The notes: generated from the sequence alone by a model not told the origin. Shown: positions 39,401 to 52,254, counted from the first letter of the stretch. The stretch: 64,000 nt of DNA from Ziziphus jujuba (GCF_031755915.1 NC_083383.1:24902501-24966500), one strand, 5' to 3'. Program-made: numbers and translations.

Positions 39401-40508
39401 TAGATTGACCATTGAATTAGGTAGTAGTAGCTTTTACCGAACTTTAATATGCCAATTAATTTTGACTGCAAGGAAATATAGGAAGAATTATTACAAATTC
39501 CACATCTATTACAAATGAACAAAGCTTCTTTATGGACGTTTTTTTATGTAAAATAATAAAGTATGTATATAATTTAATTTCCATTTCTATATACATGCAT
39601 ATACATATATATATATATATATATATGCTGATTAATTAAGTACAAACAACAGAGACAAACTACAAATAACCAAACTGTCCTTAAGAAATCCCAAATTCTT
39701 AGCTTATTAATGAATAATTCAGCCCATTGGGCATGTTTTTACCTCCTATTATATTATAATATATATAGTCTGACTGTTTTAAAATTATACGTGATAAATT
39801 TAACACATTATATCTTGATCTCCCCTGTTCATATAGATTCTCTTTTTATCTTTTATTTGTTATTATTTTTTTTTAACAAAAATGGTTCTTTTTAGTGTTG
39901 ACTTTTTATATAAAAGTTCATACAATATGATCTCGGGTTCTAAAATGCCCATCAGTTTTTCCAAAGCCTAAAAGAAAACGTCATATCTGAAAAGCACTAC
40001 ACAAACAATTCAAAAGATGAAGAGAGCAATGGGGAAAAAAAAGTAAAGAAAGGTCAACAATAGAGCAAACTTATTATAATTTCATATATAAAACTTTCTT
40101 TTTCTTCTTCTTCTTAGTTATTTATTTATTTTATATGAGAAAAAAAAAAGGGTTTTCAATATGGGACTTTAGTTTCATGTTTAAACCATCAAATGCAAAA
40201 AATATAATCATCATGAACACTGAATTTAGTCCTTCAACATATATATGGAAATATGTAAAACCAAACATAGACAAAAGAAGCAAATATGTAAAAAGAAAAT
40301 GATTGGAAACGAGGAGGAAACTTTACTTGTTATTTGCGTACTCGTAGAGACGGCCCCGACTGGAGAAGACAATGAGGGCAACTTCTGCATCACAGAGCAC
40401 AGATAGCTCATAAGCTTTCTTCAGCAGTCCATTTCTTCTCTTACAGAAAGTCACTTGACGATTGGTTGTGTTCTCTATCCTCTTTATCTCTATCTTTCCT
40501 CTTCCCAT
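33494..40508 (-). CDS. AGL11: AGL11/SEEDSTICK-type D-class MADS-box transcription factor, 7 coding exons
   Basis: Exons on the minus strand are 40508-40327, 36023-35942, 35557-35496, 35358-35259, 34714-34673, 34411-34370 and 33652-33494, all GT/AG and in phase, giving 222 aa (family 222-230). The MADS domain [20 protein letters not shown] occupies residues 1-60. The I region contains [20 protein letters not shown], diagnostic for the D lineage and unlike the AG form SVKATIERYKK. The K domain contains [20 protein letters not shown] and coiled-coil helices. The C-terminus [10 protein letters not shown] is the AGL11 ending. Such proteins act in nuclear MADS complexes with SEP partners to specify ovule identity, seed abscission zone and seed-coat development. 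The start is the ATG of MGRGK; a leader intron acceptor lies at 40541. An extra intron at the GG/GTAATT by the stop cannot be excluded. Confidence 0.95.
36024..40326 (-). other. Large first coding intron of the AGL11-like gene (4.3 kb)
   Basis: The intron between the MADS-domain exon and the I-region exon is 4303 nt, far longer than the others. In the AGAMOUS subfamily the large intron after the MADS exon is a known site of cis-regulation. Here it contains a (CT)n tract (37139-37161), (TA)n and (CA)n tracts and T-rich runs. No intact transposon or gene was recognised, and I saw no perfect CArG box. Confidence 0.7.
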
Positions 40509-41353
40509 ATTAATTTGCACTGCCTTCTCTGATAAGATATCTAAAACTCCAACCAAAAACGGAAAAACAAATATTTCACATTTCTTGAAAACATATCTTT
40601 CCTGCTTCCATAAATACAGATAGAAGTATTTCTTTTGAGTTATAAATATATAGGATATATAATTTTTCAAAGCTATATATATATATATATATCTAGTAGA
40701 TCCCCTCAATATGATGTCTGTAGGAAAAAGGGATAAAGGAAAAAAAAAGTAAAAAAAAATTAAATTTATTAGAGGAGTTTGGAAATCTGCACAAAAGAAA
40801 TACAAAATATTCAAAAGGAAATATATTTAGGGGATGCAATAATAATTTTAGTATATATGTATAGGAGGGTGTAAAAATCTCCATTAATTCAGTTTTTTGC
40901 TGTCAAGGAGGTGGGGAAGATAATTATGTTTTCTGGAAGATTTTATTAGCAAACACAGAAATGGAGTATGATCAATAAAATACCAGATATCGAAAACCGT
41001 ACTAAAAGGGAAAAGGAAATTAAATGGGACAGAAATTAAAGAACAGCCAAAAAAAGATCTAAAGGAAACTAGATCATATAGAGAAATTGATTAACTAAAT
41101 TAATATGTAACACAAAAATTTTCCTCCATGCCAGTCTCTCTTTGATTTGGTAGATTAATTACTGGTCTTTACAGTGATTTTGATAGATCATTTTCTAAAC
41201 CCCAGAAAAACGTTAAGAAAAAGTTATGTCATTTCAGCTCAAGAAAGTGTTTTTTGAAAACCGAATTGTGTGCGTTCCAAATCAACGTAAAAGTGGGGCA
41301 AGAAAAAATTTTAATGGAAAAAACCCAAACAAGATCTATATACAAAATGATGA

Positions 41354-41387
<34 letters not shown>

Positions 41388-41567
41388 AAAAAATTGAAAG
41401 CTCCATTAAAGACGCAAAGAAACCAAGTAAAAAAAAGAAAAAGAAAAAAAAAGAAGAATAAGAAGAACAGTGATGTCAGTGATTTAAGAAAATCTAGTAT
41501 GGGTATTCTTAAAGAGAAAAGAATAATGGAAGAGCAAAGCTTGCAATTGGATATTCACTTTTTTTTT

Positions 41568-41598
<31 letters not shown>

Positions 41599-41927
41599 TT
41601 ATATTTAGCTCAAATCAGCTCAAGAAAACTGAAAGTGAAACAATGATAAGAAAATCTAAACTAGTCGTTCCATTTCCAAACAAAAACAAACCCCATAACT
41701 TGATTGGAAAAAAAAAAAAAAGCTAGCAAGATGATTGATGAAAAAAGAAGAAAAGTCTGAAATTTGAAGCAAAAAAATCATGAACACAAAACCCCATAAC
41801 TTGTTTCCAAATGAAAAAAAAAGGGAAATAAATGATGGCAAAAACATGGGAAATTAATTGGAGCGTACTTGGAAAAAAAAAAAAAAAGGAAAAACAAAAA
41901 CAAAATAGATCTCCCAAGGATAGGAGA

Positions 41928-41958
<31 letters not shown>

Positions 41959-42286
41959 GAAGAAGAGATTCTGTTGTCTCTGGCAAACAGATCTAAGATT
42001 GACTGCACTGCTACACCCATTTTCCTATTTCTATGATCAGAGAGAAAGAGGGTGTCTTTGAAACGAAGCAAAAACATTATTACTAGTAGTTTTTTCCCTA
42101 GAAAAATCTCTGCAACCAAACATTTTCTTTAAAAAGATCAAAACCACACACACACACACAGACCTTGGCTTTGGCTTCCACTCCGGCAAAACTTCAGCTT
42201 TCGGAAAAAAGAATTTTCTAACCCCCAAAGAAAGCCAATTTTTTTTTTTTATACCCTACTTCTACTTCTCTCTACACCATTTATAG
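40509..42286 (-). promoter_or_regulatory. Leader exon, 5' UTR intron and TATA box of the AGL11-like gene
   Basis: On the minus strand a TATA-like CTATAAATGG (42286-42277) precedes a leader that could end at 42164 with CCAAG/GTCTGTG. The matching acceptor GGAGTTTTAG ends at 40541, so the second leader piece is 40540-40509. A long leader intron (about 1.6 kb) is usual for AG-subfamily genes. It contains the T19G21 tract at 41559-41598 and an A-rich tract near 41929-41953. The transcription start was not determined. Confidence 0.5.
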
Positions 42287-42326
42287 CTTTTTTATTTATT
42301 TGTTTATTTATTTTAATCTTTGAATG

Positions 42327-42414
42327 AGTGAAAGAGAGAGAAAGAGAGAGAGAAAGAAAAAGACTCTGAAGGAAGCCAAAGGAAGAAAGTAGCTAGGCTA
42401 GGGAGAGAGAGTGG
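42327..42414 (-). promoter_or_regulatory. GA-rich cluster in the AGL11-like promoter (candidate BPC sites)
   Basis: The plus strand at 42331-42366 is an almost pure purine run of GA/GAAA repeats. A second gggagagagag lies at 42401-42411. Both lie 45-135 bp upstream of the proposed TATA box and contain matches to RGARAGRRA. Arabidopsis SEEDSTICK is regulated through GA-rich promoter sites bound by BASIC PENTACYSTEINE proteins, so the same use is plausible here. Confidence 0.5.
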
Positions 42415-43192
42415 TTTTTTTCCAAAAACACCATGCAAGACGTTTTAGTTTTAGCTAAATCAAACAGCTTTGCAGGTCGGAATTCCTCCCCTATACTGCA
42501 ATTTCTCTTCGCTTGTAATTGCTCATCGAGGTCTTGTGAAATTACCAATTTGCCCTGGAAATTTTCTATCTTATTATGCGCCATGCATCTAATGGTCATG
42601 TGTTAGCGACTTGTTGTCAACGTGTGTTGTGAGTATGTATTTATACACAAACAATTTGAGTTTTGCAGACTAGGATTTGGTGCCTTCCACGTACTAATGC
42701 ACTACATGTTACACACACACACACACCAAAACAAAAAAAAAAAAAAAAAAAAAAAAATGTTATGTTGGAAAAAAAAAATGACCATTTTGATGTCTTATGT
42801 TCTTATAAGTGTTCAATGTATAGTATTGTTATTTGTCAACAATCATGGTAGAATCTGTCACTGATAAAAAAAAAAAAAATGATTGCATTTGAATTCAAAA
42901 ACCTATATTGAAAAAAATGATTACATATGTAGTATCGATTTCTGTTCATTAACTGTGCATGTTAACAACTAACAAATAATAGTTTTATTTTTAGTTAGCC
43001 GGTATCACATCTATTAAACACGCAATATTGCATGCTAATTAAATTTGTATGTATGAATGCATTGTATGTATGTATGCATGCATACATGCATGCATGTATA
43101 GTGTTGACTTCTATAAAAATTTGTCCTTCGAATCTTCCCCATACCCCTAATTTTGCCTATATAATTTTATTTTATTTATCTTTTTAGCCTTT

Positions 43193-43229
<37 letters not shown>

Positions 43230-46200
43230 GCTACTAATGACTAGTGGCTAGTTGCCGAAGAAAATTGTTCTAAATTTGCTATGCGCTAAAAATCGGTTGA
43301 TAATTTAGGCCCTAATTTTCTTTACCCCTTGGAAGACTTAAAGTAGCAAATGTAAAGCATATGAGAAACTTGTGTCAGAGGATTAAAAGGTAAATTAAGT
43401 GCAATAAAATTTTTCCAGGAAGTTTGCAATTTAGAGATTATTAAAGGAAGATTTTGGATAAATATAGGACAGTAAAAAAAGATGGATTATAAAATGAAAA
43501 TCGTTTACGCTATATATTTAAGCGTTGTTTAGTCAATAGAAATATAACTAAACAAATACATGTTAGCTAGAAGATGGAAATTTTTTAGTCCCCATGATGA
43601 ACTCAATCTTTTTCCAAATCTATAGTTGAGTAAATTTTTATCTGTATGCATGAACAAGATTAGACATGTTTCCAAGACTATAGAAGTACTATACTATTGA
43701 TTTAAAGGGCAAATTACATACACTTTGGTTTTACTCTTTGTTTTGTAAGATTGATTAGTCATTTACGATGATTCTAATTCCGACTTCAAAAATATCAACT
43801 AATTTTAGACTTGATATTAGTGTCACGTTAACTATTGAGAGAAGTAGTCTTAGCTTTTAAGACCAAGCATGCGTGCATTTTAAGTAGAAAAAGTTATACA
43901 TATATATAAATATATACATTTTTTATTTAATAGAGTATATAACTCACTTTATACTGTATGAAACTTATTTATTATGCATATATCTTAGACTTCCTCATTC
44001 AATATAAGCAACAATTTTTATTAGAGCTTGCGAAAAGTGTCAAAAGGTTAAATTTACATTATTTAAAAAATAGATTTACATTCAATGAAATATGTTTATT
44101 AAAGAAAGGTTAATGAAAATTTTGTTGAATAATTTGTAAAGTGGTAAAATTGTCACTATATTAGTTTTTATGAGGTGGAGCTATTAGTTTTAAAGTAAAG
44201 ATTTCGATAATAATTTTTAAATTTGCTTTAAAAATAAAAGAAAGAAAGAGAGAAAACTGGCCATCCCAATCAAGCATATAATTTAACAAATTATGATAGA
44301 AATCATTACTTTAGCCCTAACAATTTTTGTTAAGTCTAACCTTAGTTTTTTTTTTTGAATAATAAAAACTATGACCATTAAATTAACTTGAGATTGACAT
44401 TGCAAATGAAGAGAAAATAACAACTTTCCCATCAGGCTTTCGTAAATAGATAATAATTTTCATAATTATTTTTTCATTAGGTGAGTCTGCATCTCCTCAT
44501 CATTTGAGTTGAGCATTTCCATCATCAGTGACACTATAATTAAAACTAGACATGTTACAGTTAATATCTTTATCATATTGAAATTTGATTTATCCCCAGC
44601 CTAGTGGTAAAAGTTATTATTTGTCTGTTACTTTGGATGATAATCCAAGTATGGATTCTTCCATCTCTAATATCAAAAAAGGAAAAAAAAGGGAAATTGA
44701 TTTTAAGTTATAACAGCAGCAATTATCTTGAGCAATTATATGAATAAATTAATTTCAGCCTTATCAATAGCAATCATATTCACCATTTCAGTAGCTTAAG
44801 CAAGTGTAAATTCATGGTTACCATTTCATAAAGAGCCTATCAATAGTAAAAATGGATGAAAATGAATGTAAATTGCAAACAACATATATGCTAAATAATA
44901 AATATAATACGCATATGAACAATTTTCTAAATTAAAGCCTTAAGCCTATAAGTTTTCTGGCTAGTTAATTACCTTCCATATTATATGCACCACAGTGTGA
45001 ATTTTGAATATCTAGATTGTGAAGAGTTGATACAAAATATTCTTTTTCTCAAGGTTAATGTTGAAGATATAAAAGAAACCCAAAACTTAAAGCACTCTCA
45101 AACAAAAACCATATTTATCAACATTTCAAAACTAGTTTTCACTTCTTGTTTTACTCATTACGAGGTTTACTAACAATTATCCAATTACATTCTTCACTTC
45201 GATTTAAAAAATATGCAAAATTCCTTTATAAATCTTTAATGATGTAAAAGTGGCATTTTCCGGAATTTTGCATGAGGCCTTCTCATTATATGAAACCAAC
45301 AAATTTGACATTTGGGGAAAATTTCCACATCCATTGAACTTTGGTTCTCATCATGACCTTTAGAAGTGCTGTCTTGAAATGCAAGCCGGATTACTGAGAG
45401 ACTTTTAAGTTGTAATCAATTGTTTGCAGTTATTTTTAAAAAGGACCAAAACGAACTTAATTTAATAATTAATAATTAATCAAGATGGTAATTAATAATC
45501 ATGAGTGGTTCTGTGATTGATCATACCTTTCTTTAAAATTCTCTCGTCCCTTAATTTAACTATAATACATATATTATGTCCCAAAAAATGTTCCGAAAAA
45601 TGAATTTCAAGACCTCACGTATAATTATAACACCAAGAATAGAAACTCACACTTTCCTAGATAAATTACAGAATAATAAAGAAACCCAAGAACAGAAAAT
45701 GTTAAGCATTTTTTATTTTTTTTATTTTATATAAATCAAATCTAAGTTTTTAGATTTGATGATAGTGTAGTTTGGTGAGACCAACCGACCAAACATGAAT
45801 TGTTGATAAAATTTGTGTCCTATAGCTCATGCAACTGGGCTTTCAAAAAAGCAAGCAAAATTAGAAAGTGAAAAAGATATATTGAATTTGTGCAACTAAT
45901 CCATTTATAACCCATCACTATCAATCTTTTTCTTTATATCAAAACTGATATGTGGGTCTTTCACTTAAATTTTGCTTAAGGTTTTTCTCTATCTCAGGAC
46001 CACACTTTGAGTCTTTGAAATATTATTCAATTCAATTTAATATGAGGTGTTCGGAATATTTGCTAGAGATGGTAAACGGATCCCCACCAACATGTTGTTA
46101 TTAATATGTGAACTTCTACTAGAAATAGAAGAGCCTTCTTGGGTGGTACAAAAAGCTTAATCGTTTCCCATTTTCTTTTTGCCAATTAGTTCTCACTGTT

Positions 46201-48300
46201 GCTTCGAGCTAATTCATTATGTGGTTGACGATTTTTTTTTAATTTTTATTTTTGGAGTTTGATAAAGATAAAATCTAATGAATATCATCATTGAAACTCA
46301 TATATCATATAACAATTTAATTAATTGTCTAAAATTATTAACTTTTCCATATTAGAATTTTAGTTATAATAACAATATCAACAATGGATTCATTGATGAT
46401 AATCACTGATGGTTAAGAGTTTTCATATGAAAAATAATAGATATTTGTACTCAAAATGTCTTTTAAAAAAGAGAGATCTTGCATCTCTTTACGGATCAAT
46501 TTTTCTTAGGAAGATATAATATGTTGGAGCTTTGCAAACCACTAATTTCTTGCTTCGGGAGAGGAGTTAGACTCAAAAAGGAAAGAGAGAATGGGATCAA
46601 GAGGCAATTAAAGAATACAATTCAATGTTCGGAGGAAACATGAAGCAAAATAAATAAATAAATCCAATAAAATATTGATTTTTTTTTTTTTTGACAATTA
46701 TAAAATAAGCCATTATTTAATGAATAAAGGTTAAGGCAGCCCAAACTTATTCATCCCTGATCAACTATGATCAGGTTTGGCAAATGTATTGGGCTTTCCT
46801 CGGTATATTTTTCGCAAAAGGCCTCAACGATCAAAATCTTTCAACTAATTCATTTGGAACCTTTCTTCTACTGTGCATCGTACTTGGGATGGCCCAAAAA
46901 AAAAAAAAAAGAAAAACAGGTAGACCGATCCCCCTCGACATATACATATGTTCAATATAATATAATATATATATATATATATATTGTTTTATATTTTATT
47001 CCATTTAGACTAAGTTACCAAAATTTATACAAAAATAGATTTCATTAATCAATATATTATGATTACACAAGATTTCTTAGTTATAACTTTGTGATAAAAC
47101 TACTAAAAATACAATTTCAGATCCATATTCAAACAAGAAGAAAATATTACGATAATAGAAGTCTTAATAGTTCATTGATATCGTGACGTGTAAATACATA
47201 TATACACAAGATATCACTATTACCAAGATATCCACAATCAACTATAGCAACTAATGTGAATTGTTGTCACATACGTTAGCAAAATCGGACCTAGCAGCGG
47301 ATTGCACAAACGGGTCGGGAAAGTCCGGTTTCGGGTTAGGGTGAATCCCGCCCCATCTATTTCAGACCAAAAATAATAATAATTAATATAATAAAATAAA
47401 TAAATAAATAAATTGGGGACACGGGTAGGGAATGGGGAAAATAATTAAAAAACTGGCCATTGTCATTCCTAATCTTTACGCGTGCTTGATAGTTTATAAT
47501 CAATGAGATATTTTTGGTACTTTATAATTCAAAATATTTTAATTTTTTTTTTTTGGATAAATATGAAACCATGTTAATTAAAACCGTTCAACAAACAAAG
47601 GTTGGTTCCCTTGTGGGTGACAAAGCCATTACAATCTCTCCAACAAAAATTGAATATAAAAAAAAAAAATTAAAGATAAAACACAAACAAAAGTCGGTTT
47701 TTACCTGTGTAAAAGAAATTCTGGTTTATGAAAATAACAACTCAAATCCGAATTCTTAGCTTAATTGGCGTTGGGTTCATACAAACAAAATAATAATAAT
47801 AATAATAATAAAAGAAAGGTGATTAAAATGGGAACTGGTTAATAATAAATTTAACAAAATATACAAAAACAGTTTTTTTTTTCCAACAATTTTTTTTGTC
47901 TCCTTTTCGTTTAAAATGACCTTATAATATAATATAATTTTTAAACCTTATAATATAATATGATGGGGCTGTTTGCTAGGCTAATAGAGTTGACAACTTT
48001 TTTAATAAATCATTTTAGCCATTGAATGAGATTCATTTAATAGTTAAAAATATCGTATTAAATAAATTAAAACTTCCAAGAAATTAATTTTTTTAATAAT
48101 TCATTTAGTAAAAATAATTATCTATTGACTATTGGTAAAAAAAATTAAAAACTAGGATGATTTGTCAAAAACAATTGTATAGGAACCCTTCTATAATGTA
48201 ATATAATTACATTTTTTTAAGCTTATACTCTAGCCTCTCGGAAGCACAAAAATTTACATTTTGGGCTTTATGTTGAGCCTGTGGTTTAAGTTGGACTGGA
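42415..48300. other. Long AT-rich intergenic region
   Basis: No gene, RNA or complete mobile element was recognised in about 5.9 kb. Contents are simple repeats: (CA)n and an A tract at 42714-42758, a TGTA/ATGC-rich tract at 43055-43100, (TA)n at 43195-43226 and 46966-46984, and (AAT)n near 47788-47811. Short ORFs are low-complexity. Confidence 0.6.
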
Positions 48301-48602
48301 TCTTAAACCCTTCGGATGGACTATGGTCCAACATCTTATAATAATTGTACCGGTGAGTCCCTTCCATTAATTTGTCAAAGAAAAATAATATTTTGTTTTT
48401 CGAAAATAGAAAAAAAAGAAAATTGGAATGATATAGAGAAGATTAGCATACCCTGTGCAAAATGCCACGCATAAATAGAAAAATAATAATTAAAATAAAA
48501 TAGCAGCCATACTAAATCCTTCAGTGGACTTTGGTCCAACATCCTATAACAATTGTACCGGAAATCCCCTTCCATTAATTTGTGAAAGAAACATAATAAT
48601 TA
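48297..48602 (+). repeat. Direct repeat pair flanking the U6 pseudogene
   Basis: About 95 bp containing ggtccaacatc, taattgtaccgg and ccccttccattaatttgt occurs at 48300-48394 and again at about 48510-48602, a period of 208 bp. The U6-like sequence lies between them. Confidence 0.7.
48416..48484 (+). pseudogene. U6 snRNA pseudogene
   Basis: The stretch aattggaatgatatagagaa followed by gattagcat, a decayed cctgtgcaaaatg and ccacgcataaatagaaa is the central to 3' part of U6 snRNA. It keeps the ACAGAGA-box region as atagaga and the catalytic agattagca. Point changes in and near the ACAGAGA box and loss of the 5' hairpin and the ggatga segment make it non-functional. It lies between two copies of a roughly 95-bp repeat. 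Confidence 0.8.
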
Positions 48603-49067
48603 AAATAAAATATTAGGTATCACAATTTTCTTAATAAATTATAAATACACTTCGGTATATATACACAATTAGACTTAAGTAATATTTATTTTATTTTATT
48701 AAACTAAAATTTATTTTTTTTATAATTATTGAATTTTGTTAATAGATCAGACTTTATCTTTTAAATGAAAATTCAATAGTTATTAAAGATAAATTTTAAT
48801 TTAATAAATTAAGGTGTACTTTATTAGTTAGAAATGACTATATATATATATATATCTTTTTTTTTCTTAAAAATAACCTTAATATGAAATTATAAACTAC
48901 AAAAGTAGAGTTGCGACACATAATTCAATCTTATATGGAAAATGTTATGTTGAAAATATATTTGCAGTATAAATTGGGAACATATTGCCGTATTAATTTT
49001 CTAATTAAGCAAATTATGAATTTGTATGTATATTGGTCGAAAGAAAGAAATTCATTAAAACCTGAAA

Positions 49068-49352
49068 TCAGATAATTGTAAAGGTACTAGCTTAGACTAA
49101 ATTAAAGGATCCAAATCCAAGGGTAACATATATCTTAGGGATCTCTTAGAAATCCATTCTACTATTTTATTATATAAGCGAGAAATAAAATTAAAACTAC
49201 AATTTATAAGTCAGATAATTGAAAAGGTAATAGCTTAGACTAACTTAAAGGATCCAAATCCAAGGGTAACGTATCTCTTCAGGATCTCTTAGCAATCCAT
49301 TCTACTAGTTTATTATATAAGCAAGAAATAAAATTAAAACTACAACTTATAA
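49068..49352 (+). repeat. 143-bp tandem duplication
   Basis: The sequence tcagataattg...ataaaattaaaactacaa at 49068-49210 is repeated at 49211-49352 with a few changes. Both copies contain ggatccaaatccaagggtaa. Confidence 0.85.
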
Positions 49353-49517
49353 GGTCACTCTTCATATGATTATGTCGTTTAAAACTGCTGCAAGCTTCCA
49401 ACTACAAGTTGTAGCCAAAGAATTCTGGCCTTCATATAGGTTTACACCGTTTGTTTCTAATTTGTATTCGATTGAAACCTCTTGCCTTAGCAACCATCAT
49501 AGCATACCGGTTTCTTT

Positions 49518-51130
49518 TCATTCCATCCTTAAAGCTTCTTCACCACACAGATGAAAAGCATTTTTTCCCACAGGACGACCATGGTAGTCCCTAAAAATTA
49601 TTCCTTCCGCACCTTCGAGAGAATGCTTGTTGGAAGCTCCATCACAGTTCACTTTCACCCATCCTTCTACTGGCAGACACCATTGAGTAACACTTACAAT
49701 ATAATATGGGTGCTTCTCTTTAGGATTCACAAATGTAAGAAGCTATTGATCATGGTTACTTTTGAACTCCAAATGAAGCTTCTTTTACCATTTGAACAAA
49801 CCATAAAGACATTTATTTCTAGCTTTTCAAATAAATCAACAAATATAACAAAGCAAAGCACTAGTCTTTTTTCCATTGATTTTTTCATTTATGCAATTAA
49901 GCAACGTGTTGGATCCATTGCGTAAACGAAGTTTGAGCTAGATCCAGAGGACGAACACCCAAATTAATTCTCAACCAAGCTCCTCCTATCCAAGAACAGC
50001 CTATGAACAGATGACTAAGAGATTCACAGCATGCTTACAAATTAGAAAATCACTCTCATGAACAATATGACATCTCAAGAGATTTTCCTTCGTTGCTAAA
50101 CCATCTTTAAACAACTTCTACGTAAAATGACAAACCTTCGGTGCCACATGAAGTTTCCAATTTGTCTTCCAAATGGATGATGGCGGATATAATGAAATTG
50201 AAACCCTCGCCATACCACTATCACCTATAAAGGCAACTATAATAGGATTTAAACATTACCCCACTCTTCATAAAATGCTAAACCAATTCAAATTGTAGGC
50301 CTGTACATAAGATTAGTATGGCCAAAACATGTTTCGCCACCTAGGAGAGAAAAACCCTATGAACCTTCTGATCATCCTAGCGCTAATGGTTCAACTGCAT
50401 GAGATCCGACATACGCTTTATCTCTAAATTTTTAAAATTCAGCCAAGGGACACCCATTGAACTACATTGATCCACCCATGGCTTAATCAAAGTGCCGTCC
50501 CCCACTCAACATTGGCCATAATGCATGAGAATGTCTCTCCCATGCAACAAGCTTTTCCATGTCAAAGAACAATTTGAAATTACTTTGACCTACAAGAAAG
50601 AAGACGACGTTAGGTAAATCTCAAAAAGTATCTTAATCCAAAAGGCATTTAGATGCTTTTGGAAAGTCCAGGCTTGCTTTGTAAAAGAGTTGAGTTGAAA
50701 GAGTCCAAATCTCTAAACCCCAGGCCACCTTTGCCTTTGACTTGCATCAGTGTTTCTTTTTTAATCCAGTGAAGTCCTCGAATCCGATCACCACTATTCC
50801 ACAAAAATTGTCAAATGTTGAAGTAAAACTCTTTCAAATACCTTTTGCAAGTTTTAAAATAGACATTGAATAGGCTGGAATAGCTTGAGCTGCCGATTTT
50901 ATCAGAATCTCGCTTGCACTAGACAACAAGTTGGCCTTCCATCCATCAATCTTGATCCTCTCCTTCAAGTAAGATAAGAATCTCCACTTTGATCTTCCTC
51001 AAGCCTAGAGTAACCAACTAGTTGTTAGAATTTGCCATTAACCAAATACTCAACAACCTATAAATTTCTTTTTAGTTTCTTCACTAGTATTTTGGCTAAA
51101 GAAAGCCTTGATGTGGTGAAATTAATATTT
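49518..51130 (-). pseudogene. Non-LTR (LINE) retrotransposon remnant
   Basis: On the minus strand a decayed reading runs from about 51130 to 49518. KGKGGLGFRDLDSFN (RT C-terminal region) is at about 50720. WKLHVAPKVCHF and LATKENLLRCHIVHESDF (zf-RVT region) are at about 50170-50040, and ESLSHLFIGCSW at about 50020. A final RNase H-like segment is GWVKVNCDGASNKHSLEGAE (49730-49518). Multiple stops interrupt it. The order matches plant L1-type LINE ORF2 ends. The 5' end with the endonuclease is missing. Confidence 0.8.
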
Positions 51131-51689
51131 TTCCTAGAAGTATGACTATACATCTCCAAACAAGCTTTCAACTCCATGCACTCTCTTCAGTTTGCGTGGA
51201 TGATAAACAAGCTATCATCTGCAACAAAAAGAAAAAAAGAAAAAAGGAAAAAAAGAAAAAAAGAAAACAGATGAGAAACATGTGGTGCCTATCTTCCAAA
51301 TTTGAGATCTTCAAAGGAAGCCCTGCTAGCTTTCCAATTCAAAATCATCGATAAGGATTTGACAACCAGAACAAAGAGATAGGGGTATAACAACTTTAAC
51401 ATAAAATTATAAACTATAATAGTAGAGCTACAACCTATAAGTCAATCATATATGAAAAATGTTATGTTGGGAATATGTTCGCAACACAAAATAGGAATAT
51501 ATTGATGTATTAATGTTAATGATGTCATCTCAATTAGTATTAAGTTATAGTTGAACAAGTAACAACCTATATCATTTGATATAGGTGCCCACCACAATAT
51601 AGGAACTAGATCAAAGCTATATATATTTATTAACATGGATTCGCAATTATTATTTGTATTTAAATTTAAAAATATAAATTGGTTTTAAT

Positions 51690-52254
51690 AACATTATTCA
51701 TTCTTAATATTTTATTAAATATCCTATTAGATTTTTTAAAAATAAAAAAATTAAAACATGAATGTGTATTGTGTTCAGGGCTTCCCATCTTAAGAATAGC
51801 CATTGCCGGAAGCTGAAAGGTTCTTTGTAATGTTGCCACACCTTCACACACTAACCTCCTCTCTACAGACCACAACTGCAAATAATAATAATAATAATAA
51901 TAAAAATACTATCATTCATGGTATTTTCTTCCAAATGGTGATAAGCATGTTGGATTGAAACACAAATCAACAGTGGTAGCAACTGGAAGAAAATCCGCAA
52001 GTTAAAGTTCTTCAAAAGTGTGGCAATACTAGTGAACCCAATATTTTTGGTATTTTTTTTCATAGCATTTTCATTATCTTATTTCTCAATTTGTCGTATT
52101 GTGATTAGTAAATGTGAACAAAACCTATTGAAACTCCAATAGATGAAAAATAAATTTATGTGAACTGAAACCTTCTATTATGCGTCTAATGCTTTTTGAA
52201 GTCCTCCTTAACTTCTTTATCTTCCATATACCTTCATAGAAATTGAAGCTATGT
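51690..52254 (+). repeat. Left inverted arm, outer part
   Basis: This segment is the inverted counterpart of about 61485-62032. Shared phrases read on the opposite strand include gtagagaggaggtt, gtgtgaaggtgtggcaaca, cattcatgtttt and tctaataggata. It ends at the target duplication of solo LTR 3 and continues at 54642. Candidate terminal inverted repeat of a Mutator-like element. Confidence 0.8.

Larger units (their letters stand above)
48874..51513 (+). repeat. Direct repeat pair (about 123 bp) bracketing a LINE remnant
   Basis: The segment 48874-48996 recurs diverged at 51390-51513. Shared phrases are aaattataaacta, agtagag, aaaatgttatgttg and gaatat. Between them lie a 143-bp tandem duplication and the LINE remnant. 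Whether this is an old element boundary or a local duplication is unclear. Confidence 0.55.

Noticed and set aside
41226..42119. Lys-rich and Phe-rich open frames up to 166 aa
   Set aside because: They are made of homopolymer tracts in the AGL11-like leader intron and show no domain.
48416..48484. Functional U6 snRNA gene
   Set aside because: It lacks the 5' hairpin, has changes in the ACAGAGA region and a shortened 3' part, and has no correctly spaced USE and TATA elements.
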